Source: Actinokineospora iranica
Lineage (GTDB): Bacteria; Actinomycetota; Actinomycetes; Mycobacteriales; Pseudonocardiaceae
NCBI RefSeq assembly: GCF_900101685.1
Contig: NZ_FMZZ01000002.1
Coordinates: forward strand, 248,001-312,000
Direction: 5' to 3'
Length of the DNA: 64,000 nt
The translations under genes were made by a program, and so were the position numbers. The notes below the pieces were generated by a model. That model was given only the letters and a program-made list of their open reading frames with translations, did no database searches and was not told the origin of the DNA. This document shows positions 54,101-62,323 of the stretch, piece by piece. Position 1 is the stretch's first letter. Each line of letters begins with the position of its first letter.

Positions 54101-55715
54101 CGCACTGGGCACGGCGCTGCCCGTAGGGGTGCCCGAGGCGTTTACCGAGCCGGTAGCTGACCCAGTGGGCGACCTCTTGGCGCGGTACGCCCGCACCCAT
54201 GGGCCGTTCCCCGCGGTCGAGGCGGCGGAGCGGTTCGGGTTGGGCGTGTCGGTGGTGACGGGCGTGCTCGAACGGCTGGCAGGCACTGGCAGGCTGGTGC
54301 GCGGCGAGTTGCGGCCGGGCGGCACGCACACCGAGTACTGCGACGCCGAAGTGCTGCGGCGGCTGCGGCGGACCTCGCTGGCGCGGCTGCGGGCCGAGGT
54401 CGAGCCGGTCGAGCCCGCCGCGCTGGGGCGTTTTCTCCCGACCTGGCACGGGATCGGGCGGCGGATGCGGACAGCGCCGACGGCCGACGACGTGCTGTCG
54501 GTGGTGGAGCAGCTGGCGGGTGCGCCGCTGCCCGCGAGCGCGCTGGAGTCGTTGGTGCTGCCGTCGCGGTTGCCGGGATACTCGCCCGCGCTGCTCGACG
54601 AGCTGACCGCGGCGGGCGAGGTGACCTGGTGCGGCACCGGGGCGCTGGCGGGCGGTGACGGGTGGGTCGCGCTGGCGCCGTCGGACGTGGCGGATCTGCT
54701 GCTGCCCGATGTCGAGGAAGCCGTGCCGGACACACCGCCGCACGGCGCCGTGCTGTCCGCTTTGGACGGTGGGGCGCTGTTCTTCCGGCAGGTGGCCGAC
54801 CGAGCGGGCGCGGTGCTGCTCGACGGCGGGGCCGAGGCGCCCAGCGACCCGGATGTGATCGCGGCGCTGTGGGATCTGGTGTGGGGCGGGCTGGTCACCA
54901 ACGACACGATCGCGCCGCTGCGGGCCCTGGTGTCCGGGAAGGGGGCCGCGCACAAGCCCCGGCGGACGGCGCCACGCGGTCGCTACGCCCGGCTGCGGAC
55001 GGCCAGACCCGCCATGCCGAGCCGCACCGGGCCGCCGACCGTGGGCGGGCGGTGGTCGCTGGTCGTGCCGCGCGAGGAGGACCCGACCCGGCGGGCACAC
55101 GCCCGAGCGGAGGCTTTCCTGGAGCGGCACGGGGTCCTGACCCGGGACGCGCTGGACACCGAGCGGGTGGCCGGCGGGTTCAGCGGGATCTACAAGGTGC
55201 TGCGGGCCATGGAGGAGTCCGGGCAGATCATCCGAGGGTATGTGGTCGAAGGGCTCGGCGCGTCCCAGTTCGCCGCACGGGGAGCCGTCGACCGGATGCG
55301 GGCGCTGTCCCGTTCGGACGGTGCCGATATGTCTACTGTGGACTTATCGGAGGCTGTGGTGCTCGCCGCTGCCGACCCGGCCCAACCGTACGGCGCGGCG
55401 CTGGACTGGCCGGAGCCCGTGGGCGTGGGAAAGCACCGCCCCGGGCGGAAGGCGGGCGCTCTGGCGGTCCTGGTCGACGGCGTGCCCGCGCTGTACGTCG
55501 AGCGGGGTGGGCGGACCCTGTTGTCGTTCACCGACGACGACAAGGTGCTCCGGTCGGCCGCCGAGGCACTTTCGCGAGCCGTGCGTGACGGCAGGCTGGG
55601 CGGCTTGTCCGTGCAGAAGGCCGATGGCGAGGTAGCCCTGACCTCGACCCTCGCCGAGGTTCTTCGCGACGCCGGATTCCGTGCCACACCGAAAGGACTA
55701 CGACTACGAGCCTGA
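51138..55715 (+). CDS. lhr: ATP-dependent helicase Lhr (large DNA-repair helicase)
   Basis: A 1525-residue superfamily 2 helicase: motif I APTGSGKT (about residue 53), motif II VDEVH, LSATVRPVAE, motif IV-VI region with FANSRRLAERM, HHGSMSREQR, TSSLELGIDMG and QRVGRAGHQ, then the Lhr core winged helix and the very long Lhr C-terminal part (to about 1525) found in bacterial Lhr. It unwinds RNA:DNA and DNA duplexes 3'-5'; in mycobacteria it is induced by DNA damage. ATG 51138 begins MSTDVLDLF where homology starts; the frame is open to 50,895 only by chance. Confidence 0.96.
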   Translation: MSTDVLDLFTPATRQWFAGAFAEPTSAQAGAWRAAAAGEHALVVAPTGSGKTLAAFLWALDRLAKEGVPADPKRRCRVLYVSPLKALAVDVQRNLRAPLAGIRQAAHRLDLPEPSITVGMRTGDTPADERRSFARTPPDVLVTTPESLFLLLTSAARESLRGVETVIVDEVHAVAAVKRGSHLALSLERLDAVLERPAQRIGLSATVRPVAEVSAFLGGGRPVTLVQPKIGKTVEVRVEVPVEDMASLTEAPAEPIDPDSPEAPLRPSIWPMVERRVLDLVREHRSTIVFANSRRLAERMTSRLNELASEEAQVLARFPAEAIGQSGLAAGAEPVVARAHHGSMSREQRTLVEEDLKSGRLPCVVATSSLELGIDMGAVDLVVQIEAPPTVAAGLQRVGRAGHQVGAVSRGVMFPKFRGDLVSCAVVAERMAQGAIEAVRYPRNPLDVLAQHIVAMVALEPWTVEELATVVRRAAPYASLPDSALHSVLDMLAGRYPSEEFGELRPRITWDRVSGELRGRPGAQRLAVTSGGTIPDRGLFTVMTPPDERGSGSRVGELDEEMVYESRVGDTFLLGTSSWRVQDITHDRVIVTPAPGQPARMPFWKGDAPGRPLELGRALGRFLRELSSADAVAAGERTARAGLDQWASDNLLAYLAEQREATRHVPDDRTIVVERFRDELGDWRLVVHSPFGAQVNAPWALAIGARLRERRGVDAQIAHSDDGIVVRLPDAVDDAGQEVVAGVEDVLLDPDEVEQVIVAEVGGSALFASRFRECAARSLLLPRRDPRRRTPLWQQRQRSAQLLSVAAKYERFPVVLEAMRECLQDVYDVAGLRELMSDVRARRVRMVEVETPSASPFARSLLFGYVGMFLYGVDVPLAERRAAALSLDSALLAELLGSEAIRELLDTDVLDEVERSLQRLDPQRHARHAEDAADLLRFLGDLSVEEAAARGVRPEWLAELESARRALRVRIAGDERYIAIEDAGRVRDALGTALPVGVPEAFTEPVADPVGDLLARYARTHGPFPAVEAAERFGLGVSVVTGVLERLAGTGRLVRGELRPGGTHTEYCDAEVLRRLRRTSLARLRAEVEPVEPAALGRFLPTWHGIGRRMRTAPTADDVLSVVEQLAGAPLPASALESLVLPSRLPGYSPALLDELTAAGEVTWCGTGALAGGDGWVALAPSDVADLLLPDVEEAVPDTPPHGAVLSALDGGALFFRQVADRAGAVLLDGGAEAPSDPDVIAALWDLVWGGLVTNDTIAPLRALVSGKGAAHKPRRTAPRGRYARLRTARPAMPSRTGPPTVGGRWSLVVPREEDPTRRAHARAEAFLERHGVLTRDALDTERVAGGFSGIYKVLRAMEESGQIIRGYVVEGLGASQFAARGAVDRMRALSRSDGADMSTVDLSEAVVLAAADPAQPYGAALDWPEPVGVGKHRPGRKAGALAVLVDGVPALYVERGGRTLLSFTDDDKVLRSAAEALSRAVRDGRLGGLSVQKADGEVALTSTLAEVLRDAGFRATPKGLRLRA

Positions 55716-55813
55716 TCACTCCACTATGGACACTGGTCGGCGAAGGCTGCCGTACCTGGCCTCGCTGGGCCGTACGGCCGTGAAGTCGCCCGCGCGGGAA
55801 GGGAAGGCTGGGG

Positions 55814-55836
55814 GTCGCCTTGGCGAGCCAAGCGAC
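55814..55836. terminator. Terminator-like hairpin downstream of lhr
   Basis: GTCGCCTTGGC (55,814-55,824) pairs with GCCAAGCGAC (55,827-55,836) with one bulged C and a loop that must open to about six bases, between the convergent lhr and VOC genes. No T-run. Confidence 0.4.
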
Positions 55837-55857
55837 TCGACCGGCTGGTTCGGTGTG

Positions 55858-56586
55858 TCAGCGGGAGGTGAGGACGCAGAACTCGTTGCCCTCCGGGTCG
55901 GCGAGGACTACCCACGGGACGTCGCCTTGGCCGATGTCCCGGGGGACGGCGCCGAGCGCGCGCAGGCGGGCGACCTCGGCGGCCTGGTCCTCGCCCAGGT
56001 GGGTGGCGATGTCGAGGTAAACGCGATTCTTGACGGTCTTCTCGTCGTCCAGGCGGAGGAACTCCAGCCAGGGGCCGTGGCCGTCCATGGACCGCAGCGA
56101 CGCGAGGGACAGGTCGTCGCGGACGATGAGCCAGTCGGTGGCGGCGGCCCAGAACGTCGCCAGGGCGGCGGGGTCGTGGGCGGCGACGACGATGGCGGCG
56201 ATGGAACCGGTGTCCGCGTACTCCGGCCTGGGTTCGAGGACACAGAACTCGTTGCCCTCCGGGTCGGCCAGCACCGTCCACGGGACATCGCCCTGGCCGA
56301 TGTCGACGGGGGTCGCGCCGAGGGTGCGGGCGCGGTTCACCAGGGCATCCTGATCAGCGGGCGAGGTGCTGGATAAATCCAGGTGCAGTCGGTTCTTGAC
56401 TGTCTTGGGCTCCGGCACCGGCACGAACACCAAGTCCATGGCCCACCCATCCTCGGCGGGCGCCGCGACGTCGACCTCCTCCGCATCGGCGAAGCTGACC
56501 CGCCAGCCGAGGAGATCGGCCCAAAATCGGGCCAGGGCAGGCGGGTCGAGGGCATCGATCACGACGCTGACCATGCGGGTGGGCAT
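55858..56586 (-). CDS. Two-domain VOC family protein, copy 1
   Basis: A 242-residue protein of two consecutive VOC domains (MVSVVIDALDPPALARFWADLLGW and AAIVVAAHDPAALATFWAAATDW). Each domain ends in a nearly identical phrase (DIGQGDVPW then VLADPEGNEFCVL). Typical of actinobacterial glyoxalase-like proteins; ligand unknown. It is paralogous to the next VOC gene on the same strand, about 525 bp upstream. Confidence 0.85.
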   Translation of the reverse strand: MPTRMVSVVIDALDPPALARFWADLLGWRVSFADAEEVDVAAPAEDGWAMDLVFVPVPEPKTVKNRLHLDLSSTSPADQDALVNRARTLGATPVDIGQGDVPWTVLADPEGNEFCVLEPRPEYADTGSIAAIVVAAHDPAALATFWAAATDWLIVRDDLSLASLRSMDGHGPWLEFLRLDDEKTVKNRVYLDIATHLGEDQAAEVARLRALGAVPRDIGQGDVPWVVLADPEGNEFCVLTSR

Positions 56587-57111
56587 GGCCGGACGCTAAT
56601 ACACCCAGCCAGCGCCGCGAAGGCGTCCACCGCACCTTTTCCCGGGCACCGAGGAAATCCAGCCGGTCAGCGACCAACACCCGGGGAAACGCAAGCGGTC
56701 ACCGACTAACACTGCCGGGGATGACCAGCGCTAACACCTCCCGTTAGGCGATGCCGGAGCGGACAAGCGGCACACCCAGGCTTCCCGCACCCGCAATCCG
56801 ATTCCGTCGACCGCGTCCCCGCCGGACGCTCCCACCCGCCAGTCAGGTGCCCGGTTTCGCCTCTCGACCAACCCAACAACCACCAGCCTGCTGTGTCGGC
56901 CGTGAGCGCCTGCATGAACAGGAATCCCGCCACCCAACGACTCCGCGCCTCACCAGCTAGCCCGCCCGCACTCCCCGCCACCTTCCTGAGCACCCTCCAA
57001 GACACCCCCCACGCCAAGGCGCACGTGGGCGGGGCGGGGCAGCCCCGGAGACGCCTGTCGTCCGGCCGTCGAAGTCGGACGAATCGCTGAACGGGCGCCT
57101 GTGGGAGACGG
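56587..57111. other. Intergenic region between the two VOC genes
   Basis: 525 bp without a supported gene. A 103-residue reverse-strand frame (57,017-56,706) contains a short cysteine cluster (CGCGKPGCAAC) but no ribosome binding site, start context or recognised family. Otherwise nothing is seen. Confidence 0.45.
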
Positions 57112-57849
57112 TCAGGTGCGGACGCGGGCGGGAAGAACGCGGAACTCGTTTCCCTCGGGGTCCAGCAGGACCGTGCCAGAACCGGTCGCCGGGAAGGAGT
57201 GCGGCCGGGCCGCGCCGAGGTCCAGGAGGCGGGTGACGGGGCTGTCGGCGTCGTCCGGGTCGGGGGCGATGTCGAAGCGGAGACGGTTCACGCCGCGTTT
57301 GGGCTCGGGGACGCGCAAGAACTCGATCCAGGGGCCGCTGGTCTCCGTCGAGCGGAGGGCGGCGGCGTTCTCGTCGGCGTGCAGGCGGGGCCAACCGGTG
57401 GCCGCGGTCCAGAACTCGGCCATGGCGGGCGGGTCGGCGGAGTCGACCACCAGCGCGGCCAGCGGGCCGGTGTGGTTGTAGAGGTCGCCGGGTTCGAGGA
57501 TGCAGAACTCGTTGCCCTCGGGGTCGCGGAAAACCGTCCAGGGAACGCCGGGGCCTTGACCGACGTTGACCTCGCGGGCGCCGACGTCAACCGCCAGGGA
57601 GGTGAGCACCTGGTACTCGTGCGGGCTCTCCGTGGCGAGATCGATGTGGATGCGGTTCTTGCCCGTCTTGCGTCCGACGGCGGGGACGAACACCAGGTCG
57701 ATACCGCATCCGCCCACGTCAGGGGCCACGAGGCGGTGGCTGCCGTCTCTTTCCGGCGTGGCCGTGCCGCCCAGCATGATGTACCAGAACTGGGCGGAGG
57801 TCGCCGGGTCGCTTGCGTCGATCACGAGGCTCGCCAGCCGGGTGGGCAT
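57112..57849 (-). CDS. Two-domain VOC family protein, copy 2
   Basis: A 245-residue paralogue of the preceding VOC gene: MPTRLASLVIDASDPATSAQFWYIMLGG in domain 1, AALVVDSADPPAMAEFWTAATGW in domain 2, and each ends in DPEGNEFCIL or DPEGNEFRVL. ATG 57849 gives the same MPTR start as copy 1; GTG 57858 is an alternative. Function unknown. Confidence 0.85.
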   Translation of the reverse strand: MPTRLASLVIDASDPATSAQFWYIMLGGTATPERDGSHRLVAPDVGGCGIDLVFVPAVGRKTGKNRIHIDLATESPHEYQVLTSLAVDVGAREVNVGQGPGVPWTVFRDPEGNEFCILEPGDLYNHTGPLAALVVDSADPPAMAEFWTAATGWPRLHADENAAALRSTETSGPWIEFLRVPEPKRGVNRLRFDIAPDPDDADSPVTRLLDLGAARPHSFPATGSGTVLLDPEGNEFRVLPARVRT

Positions 57850-57975
57850 ACCAGACACCGTAGTCCTGTTTGCCCGCGGTCAGCCTCTCCACCTTCCCGC
57901 GCGTGCGCGAACCCACCACCGCGCACCCGACCCGGACCGTCCACACGGGACGGACGGGCCGGGTGCGCCGTCGGC

Positions 57976-58734
57976 TCACCGGGTCGCCAGGCGCAACAGC
58001 GCCCAGAGTTGGGCCAGCGCGTCCAGATCGCCCGAACGGGTGACGGCCGCGTCGAACACCGCTCTGCGCCCCCACAGCCACAGGTACAGCTCCTGCGGCT
58101 GCCCGCCGACCACGGCGTCGGCCGCGGCGGCCTCGGACACCTGCTCGGCGGAGGTGCGCTCCGTGGTCGCCTCCGCGAGCCAGGCGCGGCCCGCGGTGCG
58201 CACGGCCACCGTCGCGTCACGGGTCCCCGAGACACCCAGGGTGGCGAGCCGGTGGGTGAACCACGCGGTCAGCACCTCGTCCACGCCGTCGACCGCGACG
58301 TCCTCGGGCACGGGGACGATGAACCCGGCCACCGCGGCTTGGACGTCGACCCGGTGCACCGTGCTCTCGTGGGCCATGCGGCGGCGCCAGAAGCCGTAGC
58401 GCTGCTCCAGCGGATGCCAGGTGGCGCACGGCTCGTCGGGACCGTGCGCCGCCAGCTCGCCGAGCAGCGAGCGGAGACCGTCGCGCAGGTAGTCCTCCAC
58501 GGACTCACCGCCGACCGGTTGACGCTGCCACCTGGTCGGGCGATCTCCGTCCCGAATCCAGGACACGACCATCCGGTAGACGCTGCCCACATGGCGCACC
58601 GTCTCCCCCAGCGTCAACCCGGGGCAGCCGGGGACCGGACGACCGTGGTCGGCGTTCTCCGCGGACTCGGCAAGCAGCATCCCCTCGGTTTCCAGCACGT
58701 CGAGCAGTCGGTCGGGATCGATCAGGGCCGTCAT
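57976..58734 (-). CDS. Maleylpyruvate isomerase-family mycothiol-dependent enzyme
   Basis: A 252-residue protein with a DinB-like metal-binding four-helix domain (LTLGETVRHVGSVYRMVVSWIRDG; RRRMAHESTVHRVDVQAAVAG, whose His residues fit the metal site) and a C-terminal MDMPI domain (AEQVSEAAAADAVVGGQPQELYLWLWGRR). These enzymes use mycothiol in isomerisation or detoxification. Its ATG overlaps the HEPN gene stop by 4 bp (ATGA), so the two form an operon, probably under the SOS box at 59,246. Confidence 0.88.
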   Translation of the reverse strand: MTALIDPDRLLDVLETEGMLLAESAENADHGRPVPGCPGLTLGETVRHVGSVYRMVVSWIRDGDRPTRWQRQPVGGESVEDYLRDGLRSLLGELAAHGPDEPCATWHPLEQRYGFWRRRMAHESTVHRVDVQAAVAGFIVPVPEDVAVDGVDEVLTAWFTHRLATLGVSGTRDATVAVRTAGRAWLAEATTERTSAEQVSEAAAADAVVGGQPQELYLWLWGRRAVFDAAVTRSGDLDALAQLWALLRLATR

Positions 58735-59141
58735 CGCCTGGCGCCGTGGACGGCGCGGTGGACCAGATCGACGAACTGCCCGGTCTGCCTGCACAGATCG
58801 TCGGCGGCGCGCGGGCCCACCCGGTTGGTGATGCCCGCCTGCACGGCGGCGCGCGTCGCCGAGCAGGAGGCGAAGAACGCCGCCCACTCGCGCATCTCGG
58901 GCGCCACCGTGGACATCAGCGTCCACACGCTCGTGGGCTTCGCGCGCCCGCGGTGCGGACGGCCGCGCAGGGCCAGCAGCGCCGCGGCGGCCCGCAACGC
59001 GCACAGGTAGGACTCGGCGAACCGCTGGGCCGGGTCGGCCTCGCGGGCTGCGGCGGCGAGCCCCTGCTCGGCCTGGTTGAGCAGGGACACGGCGGACGCC
59101 GGTGGGGCGGGGGTGACGGGGAAGTCCAGGGTGCTGGTCAT
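58731..59141 (-). CDS. SAV_6107-family HEPN domain protein
   Basis: A 136-residue helical protein (AVSLLNQAEQGLAAAAREADPAQRFAESYLCALRAAAALLALRGR ... SVWTLMSTVAPEMREWAAFFASCSATRAAVQAG) matching the actinobacterial SAV_6107 HEPN family. HEPN proteins often act as RNases or nucleotidyl-transferase partners, but the R(x4-6)H nuclease signature is not obvious here, so activity is uncertain. It is the first gene of an operon with the mycothiol-dependent enzyme. A perfect LexA-type palindrome lies 105 bp upstream. Confidence 0.85.
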   Translation of the reverse strand: MTSTLDFPVTPAPPASAVSLLNQAEQGLAAAAREADPAQRFAESYLCALRAAAALLALRGRPHRGRAKPTSVWTLMSTVAPEMREWAAFFASCSATRAAVQAGITNRVGPRAADDLCRQTGQFVDLVHRAVHGARR

Positions 59142-59245
59142 CGGGGCCTCCTCGCGATCGGGACGTCACAGGTGACGCACGCGCCGTGGGGAAGCCGGCG
59201 GCGCCCGGTGGTGAGGCGCTTCCCCCGCCCCACCACCGGGCATTG

Positions 59246-59261
59246 TCGAACTAGTGTTCGA
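59246..59261. promoter_or_regulatory. Perfect SOS (LexA) box upstream of the HEPN operon
   Basis: TCGAACTAGTGTTCGA is an exact 16-bp palindrome matching TCGAAC-N4-GTTCGA with no mismatch, the best LexA site in the window. It lies 105 bp upstream of the HEPN start and 165 bp before the divergent YbaK-like gene. Confidence 0.85.
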
Positions 59262-59350
59262 CTTCTGTCAGCGTAACCCGTGGTGAGCAGGGGTTCAAGC
59301 GGGATAGGGGGTGGCCTGTGGACAATTCGCGGGCAGTGGTGGGATAAAGC

Positions 59351-59425
59351 GGTGAGCGAGCTAGCGAGCGAACGATCAACACAGTGCGTAGGCACCCGAG
59401 GCCACCGGCCTTGTGAGGTGGCCTG
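59351..59425 (+). repeat. Intergenic repeat element, copy B, with RBS hairpin
   Basis: Matches copy A (35,488-35,560) block by block: GAGCGAGC, GCGAGCGAA, ACACAG, then GTGAGGTGGCC. Here AGGCCACC (59,399-59,406) pairs perfectly with GGTGGCCT (59,417-59,424), and the 10-nt loop plus stem start holds the ribosome binding site GTGAGG, two bases before the GTG start. Confidence 0.75.
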
Positions 59426-59947
59426 GTGAGCACACTCGAACACCCCGCCGTGGCCTACACGGCGGCCGCTCTGCGCGCGGCCGGGCTGCACGCGTCCGCC
59501 GACGGCATCCGCATCCTCGACGACAACGTGCGCACCGCCGCCCTGGCCGCCGAGGCGCTCGGCGTCGCGGTGGGCGCGATCGCCAACAGCCTGGTCTTCG
59601 CCGCCCGCCACGGCGCCGACGACCACCCCCTGCTCGCGCTCACCTCCGGCGCGCACCGCGCCGACACCCGGCGGCTGGCCGAACTCGTCGGCGCGGACGA
59701 GGTGCGCCGCGCCGACCCGGCGTTCGTGCGCAGGCACACCGGCCACGCCATCGGCGGCGTCGGCCCCGTCGGCCATCCCGCGCCGCTGCGCACCCTGGTC
59801 GACCGGCACCTGCGCCACTACGAGGTGGTCTGGGCCGCGGCCGGGCACCCGAAGTCGGTGTTCCCCACGACCTACGCCGATCTGGTGACGCTGACCGGGG
59901 GCGTGGCTGCGGATGTGTCCGGCGAGGAGGATGATCCCTCCTCGTGA
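59426..59947 (+). CDS. YbaK/EbsC-family aminoacyl-tRNA deacylase-like protein
   Basis: A 173-residue protein of the YbaK/ProX editing-domain family: HPAVAYTAAALRAAG, VGAIANSLVFAA, LLALTSGAHRADTRRLAELVGADEVRRADPAFVRRHTGHAIGGVGPVGH. Family members hydrolyse mis-acylated tRNAs such as Cys-tRNA(Pro) or Ala-tRNA(Pro). The GTG start lies within the hairpin-RBS repeat. Its stop overlaps the next start by 4 bp (GTGA). Confidence 0.9.
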   Translation: MSTLEHPAVAYTAAALRAAGLHASADGIRILDDNVRTAALAAEALGVAVGAIANSLVFAARHGADDHPLLALTSGAHRADTRRLAELVGADEVRRADPAFVRRHTGHAIGGVGPVGHPAPLRTLVDRHLRHYEVVWAAAGHPKSVFPTTYADLVTLTGGVAADVSGEEDDPSS

Positions 59948-60513
59948 CCGCCGCTCCCTCACCCCAGGTCGCCCGCTTCGCCGAGCCGACGGCCGACGAG
60001 TTGCGGATCCGGCTGCGCGAAGCCCTGTCCCTCTACGTCACCGCGATGCGCTACCCCAAGGGCACCGCGGAGCAGCGCGCCCCCATGTGGCTCGCCCACA
60101 TGCTGCGCACCGGCTGGCGCTGCGTGATCGCCTTCGACGAGGAAGACCGGATGGCGGGCGTCGCCTACGGCTACCAGGGCGCCCCCGGCCAGTGGTGGCA
60201 CGAGCAGGTGCGGCGCGGGGTGACCGAGCACAGCGGCCCCGCGGTGGCCGACTCGTGGATGGCGGACTACTTCGAGCTGACCGAACTCCACGTCCGCCCC
60301 GACACCCAGGGCCAGGGCATCGGCGAAGAACTGGTGCGGCGGTTGCTCGCGGGCGCGGACAACACGCGGGTCCTGCTGTCGACGCCGGAAGGCCCGTCCC
60401 GCGCGTGGCGCCTTTACCGGCGACTCGGTTTCACCGACGTCCTGCGCGATTACCGCTTCGCCGGTGATCCCCGCCCGTTCGGCGTCTTGGGCCGCGACCT
60501 TCCCCTGTCGTAG
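59944..60513 (+). CDS. GNAT-family N-acetyltransferase
   Basis: A 189-residue acetyltransferase with the acetyl-CoA binding motif A (LTELHVRPDTQGQGIGEELVRRLLAG, Q-x-x-G-x-G) and motif B (SRAWRLYRRLGFTDV). The substrate is unknown. GTG 59944 overlaps the YbaK-like stop, so both are translated together. Confidence 0.88.
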   Translation: MTAAPSPQVARFAEPTADELRIRLREALSLYVTAMRYPKGTAEQRAPMWLAHMLRTGWRCVIAFDEEDRMAGVAYGYQGAPGQWWHEQVRRGVTEHSGPAVADSWMADYFELTELHVRPDTQGQGIGEELVRRLLAGADNTRVLLSTPEGPSRAWRLYRRLGFTDVLRDYRFAGDPRPFGVLGRDLPLS

Positions 60514-60549
60514 CAGCGCGCCAGAAACCGCGACTGCCGATTTCGGCAA

Positions 60550-62232
60550 TCAGAAAGCCGCCAGGCGCTCCCGCAGGGTGTCCAGGCCCATGGCGCCCAT
60601 TTCCAGGGCCTGCTGGTGGAAGGTTTTGAGGTCGAAAGCGGCGCCCTGGCGGAGTCGGACGTCTTCGCGGGCCGCGAGCCACAGGCGTTCGCCCAGTTTG
60701 TAGGTGGGGGCCTGGCCTGGCCAGCCCAGGTAGCGGTCGATCTCGTCGTGGACGTGGGCTGGGTCGGTGATGGTGCGGGTGAGGAGGAACTCCAGGCCGA
60801 GGTCGGGGGTCCAGTGTTCGCCTTCGTGGAAGCCGTGGCCCCGGGGGATTTCCAGCTTGAGGTGCATCCCGATGTCGATGATCACGCGGGCGGCGCGGAA
60901 GAGGTGGGCGTCGAGCATACCCAGGAGGTTTCCGTCATCGGAGAGGTAGCCGAACTCGCGCATGAGGCGTTCGGCGTAGAGGGCCCAGCCTTCGCCGTAG
61001 GCGGGGACCCAGGCCAGGAGGCGTTGGAACTTGTTGAGGCTCGCGGCCTGCAGGACCGCCGTGGCGATCTGCAGGTGATGGCCGGGGACGCCCTCGTGGT
61101 AGACCGTGCTCACCTCGCGCCAGGTGGAGAAGTCTTCGCGGTCGGCGGGGACGGACCACCACATCCGGCCGGGCCTGCTCCAGTCGTCGGTGGGGCCGGT
61201 GTAGTAGGCGCCGACGCCGCCGCCGGGTGGGGCGATCTTGCATTCCAGGCGCATCAGGGGGTCGGGGATCTCGAAGTGGACGCCGCGCAGGTCGGTGAGG
61301 GCCTGGTCGGACAGGCGCTGCATCCACTCCTCAAGCGCCTTCTTGCCCTGGATGCGGTAGCGCGGGTCGTTGTCCAGCACCGCCGCGGCCTCGGCGATGG
61401 TGGCCCCGGGCGAGATGCGGTTCGCGACCTGTTTCATCTCGGCTTCCAGGCGGGAGAACTCGGCCCAGCCCCACTCGTACGCCTCGTGCAGGTCCAGGCG
61501 GGCGCCGGTGAACTCCCGCGACCAGAGCCGGTAGCGGGCCTCGCCGACCGCGTCTTCCTCGGGCGCCTGGGCGGCCAGTTCGTCGGTGAGGAACCTCGCC
61601 AGGTCCGCGTACGCCTCGGCGGCGGCGCGGGCGCCCGCGTCGAGGTCGGCGCGGAGGGCTCCGTCGGCGGTGGCGGAATCGGCGAGGGTGGTGAAGAACG
61701 ACGAGCCGCCGTCGACGCCCGCCCAGGTGCGGCACTGCTCGGCGACCTTGGTGACCTGCCGCAGGGCGGCGACGTCGCCGCGGGCGGCTGCGGTGCGCAG
61801 CGACTCCTGGTAGCCGGTGAGGCAGTCCGGGACGGCGGCCATGCGGGCGGCGATGGCCGCCCAGTCGTCGGGGGTGTCGGTGGGCATCAGGTCGAACACC
61901 TGCCGCAGGTCCTGCGGGGGGCTGGTGATCACATTGAGCTGGGAGAGGTAGACGCCCGCGTCGTACAGCTCGGTCTGCAGGCCGACGCGCTCGACGAACA
62001 CCGCCTTCGCGTTGGCCTCCGAGACGTCCGCCGGTTCGGCGCGCTCGACGGCGGCCAGCGCGTCGGCGGCGAGCACCCCGCGTTCGGCCACTCCATCGGG
62101 TGAGTAGTCGGGCAGCCGCCGATCATGCCCCGGCACGCCGAGATAGGTCGCGAGCAGCGGATCCGCCGCGGCGAGATCGTCGACGTAGGAATCGCTGATC
62201 TTGTGCACGCCGCCGTGCTGGGAGGACGCCAT
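60550..62232 (-). CDS. DUF885 family protein (metallopeptidase-like)
   Basis: A 560-residue protein of the DUF885 family. It carries the HExxH-like motif HEGVPGHHLQ with the downstream Glu in EGWALYAERLM, the pattern of a gluzincin metallopeptidase, plus PGQAPTYKLGERLWLAARE near the end. Activity on short peptides is known for some relatives but not shown for this group. ATG 62232 is chosen because homology begins a few residues later; the frame opens further upstream into the divergent LppM-like gene. No signal peptide, so cytoplasmic. Confidence 0.88.
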   Translation of the reverse strand: MASSQHGGVHKISDSYVDDLAAADPLLATYLGVPGHDRRLPDYSPDGVAERGVLAADALAAVERAEPADVSEANAKAVFVERVGLQTELYDAGVYLSQLNVITSPPQDLRQVFDLMPTDTPDDWAAIAARMAAVPDCLTGYQESLRTAAARGDVAALRQVTKVAEQCRTWAGVDGGSSFFTTLADSATADGALRADLDAGARAAAEAYADLARFLTDELAAQAPEEDAVGEARYRLWSREFTGARLDLHEAYEWGWAEFSRLEAEMKQVANRISPGATIAEAAAVLDNDPRYRIQGKKALEEWMQRLSDQALTDLRGVHFEIPDPLMRLECKIAPPGGGVGAYYTGPTDDWSRPGRMWWSVPADREDFSTWREVSTVYHEGVPGHHLQIATAVLQAASLNKFQRLLAWVPAYGEGWALYAERLMREFGYLSDDGNLLGMLDAHLFRAARVIIDIGMHLKLEIPRGHGFHEGEHWTPDLGLEFLLTRTITDPAHVHDEIDRYLGWPGQAPTYKLGERLWLAAREDVRLRQGAAFDLKTFHQQALEMGAMGLDTLRERLAAF

Positions 62233-62323
62233 ACACAGCACGCTACCCAACCTCCACCCAGACGCGGCAAGCGAATTGCCGCCGGACGCGAGCAAACCCG
62301 CACGCAGCCGGCAGGATGGCCCG

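Noticed and set aside
56706-57017. Cysteine-containing 103-codon frame between the VOC genes
   Set aside because: No ribosome binding site, no recognised family; only a short CxC/CxxC cluster.
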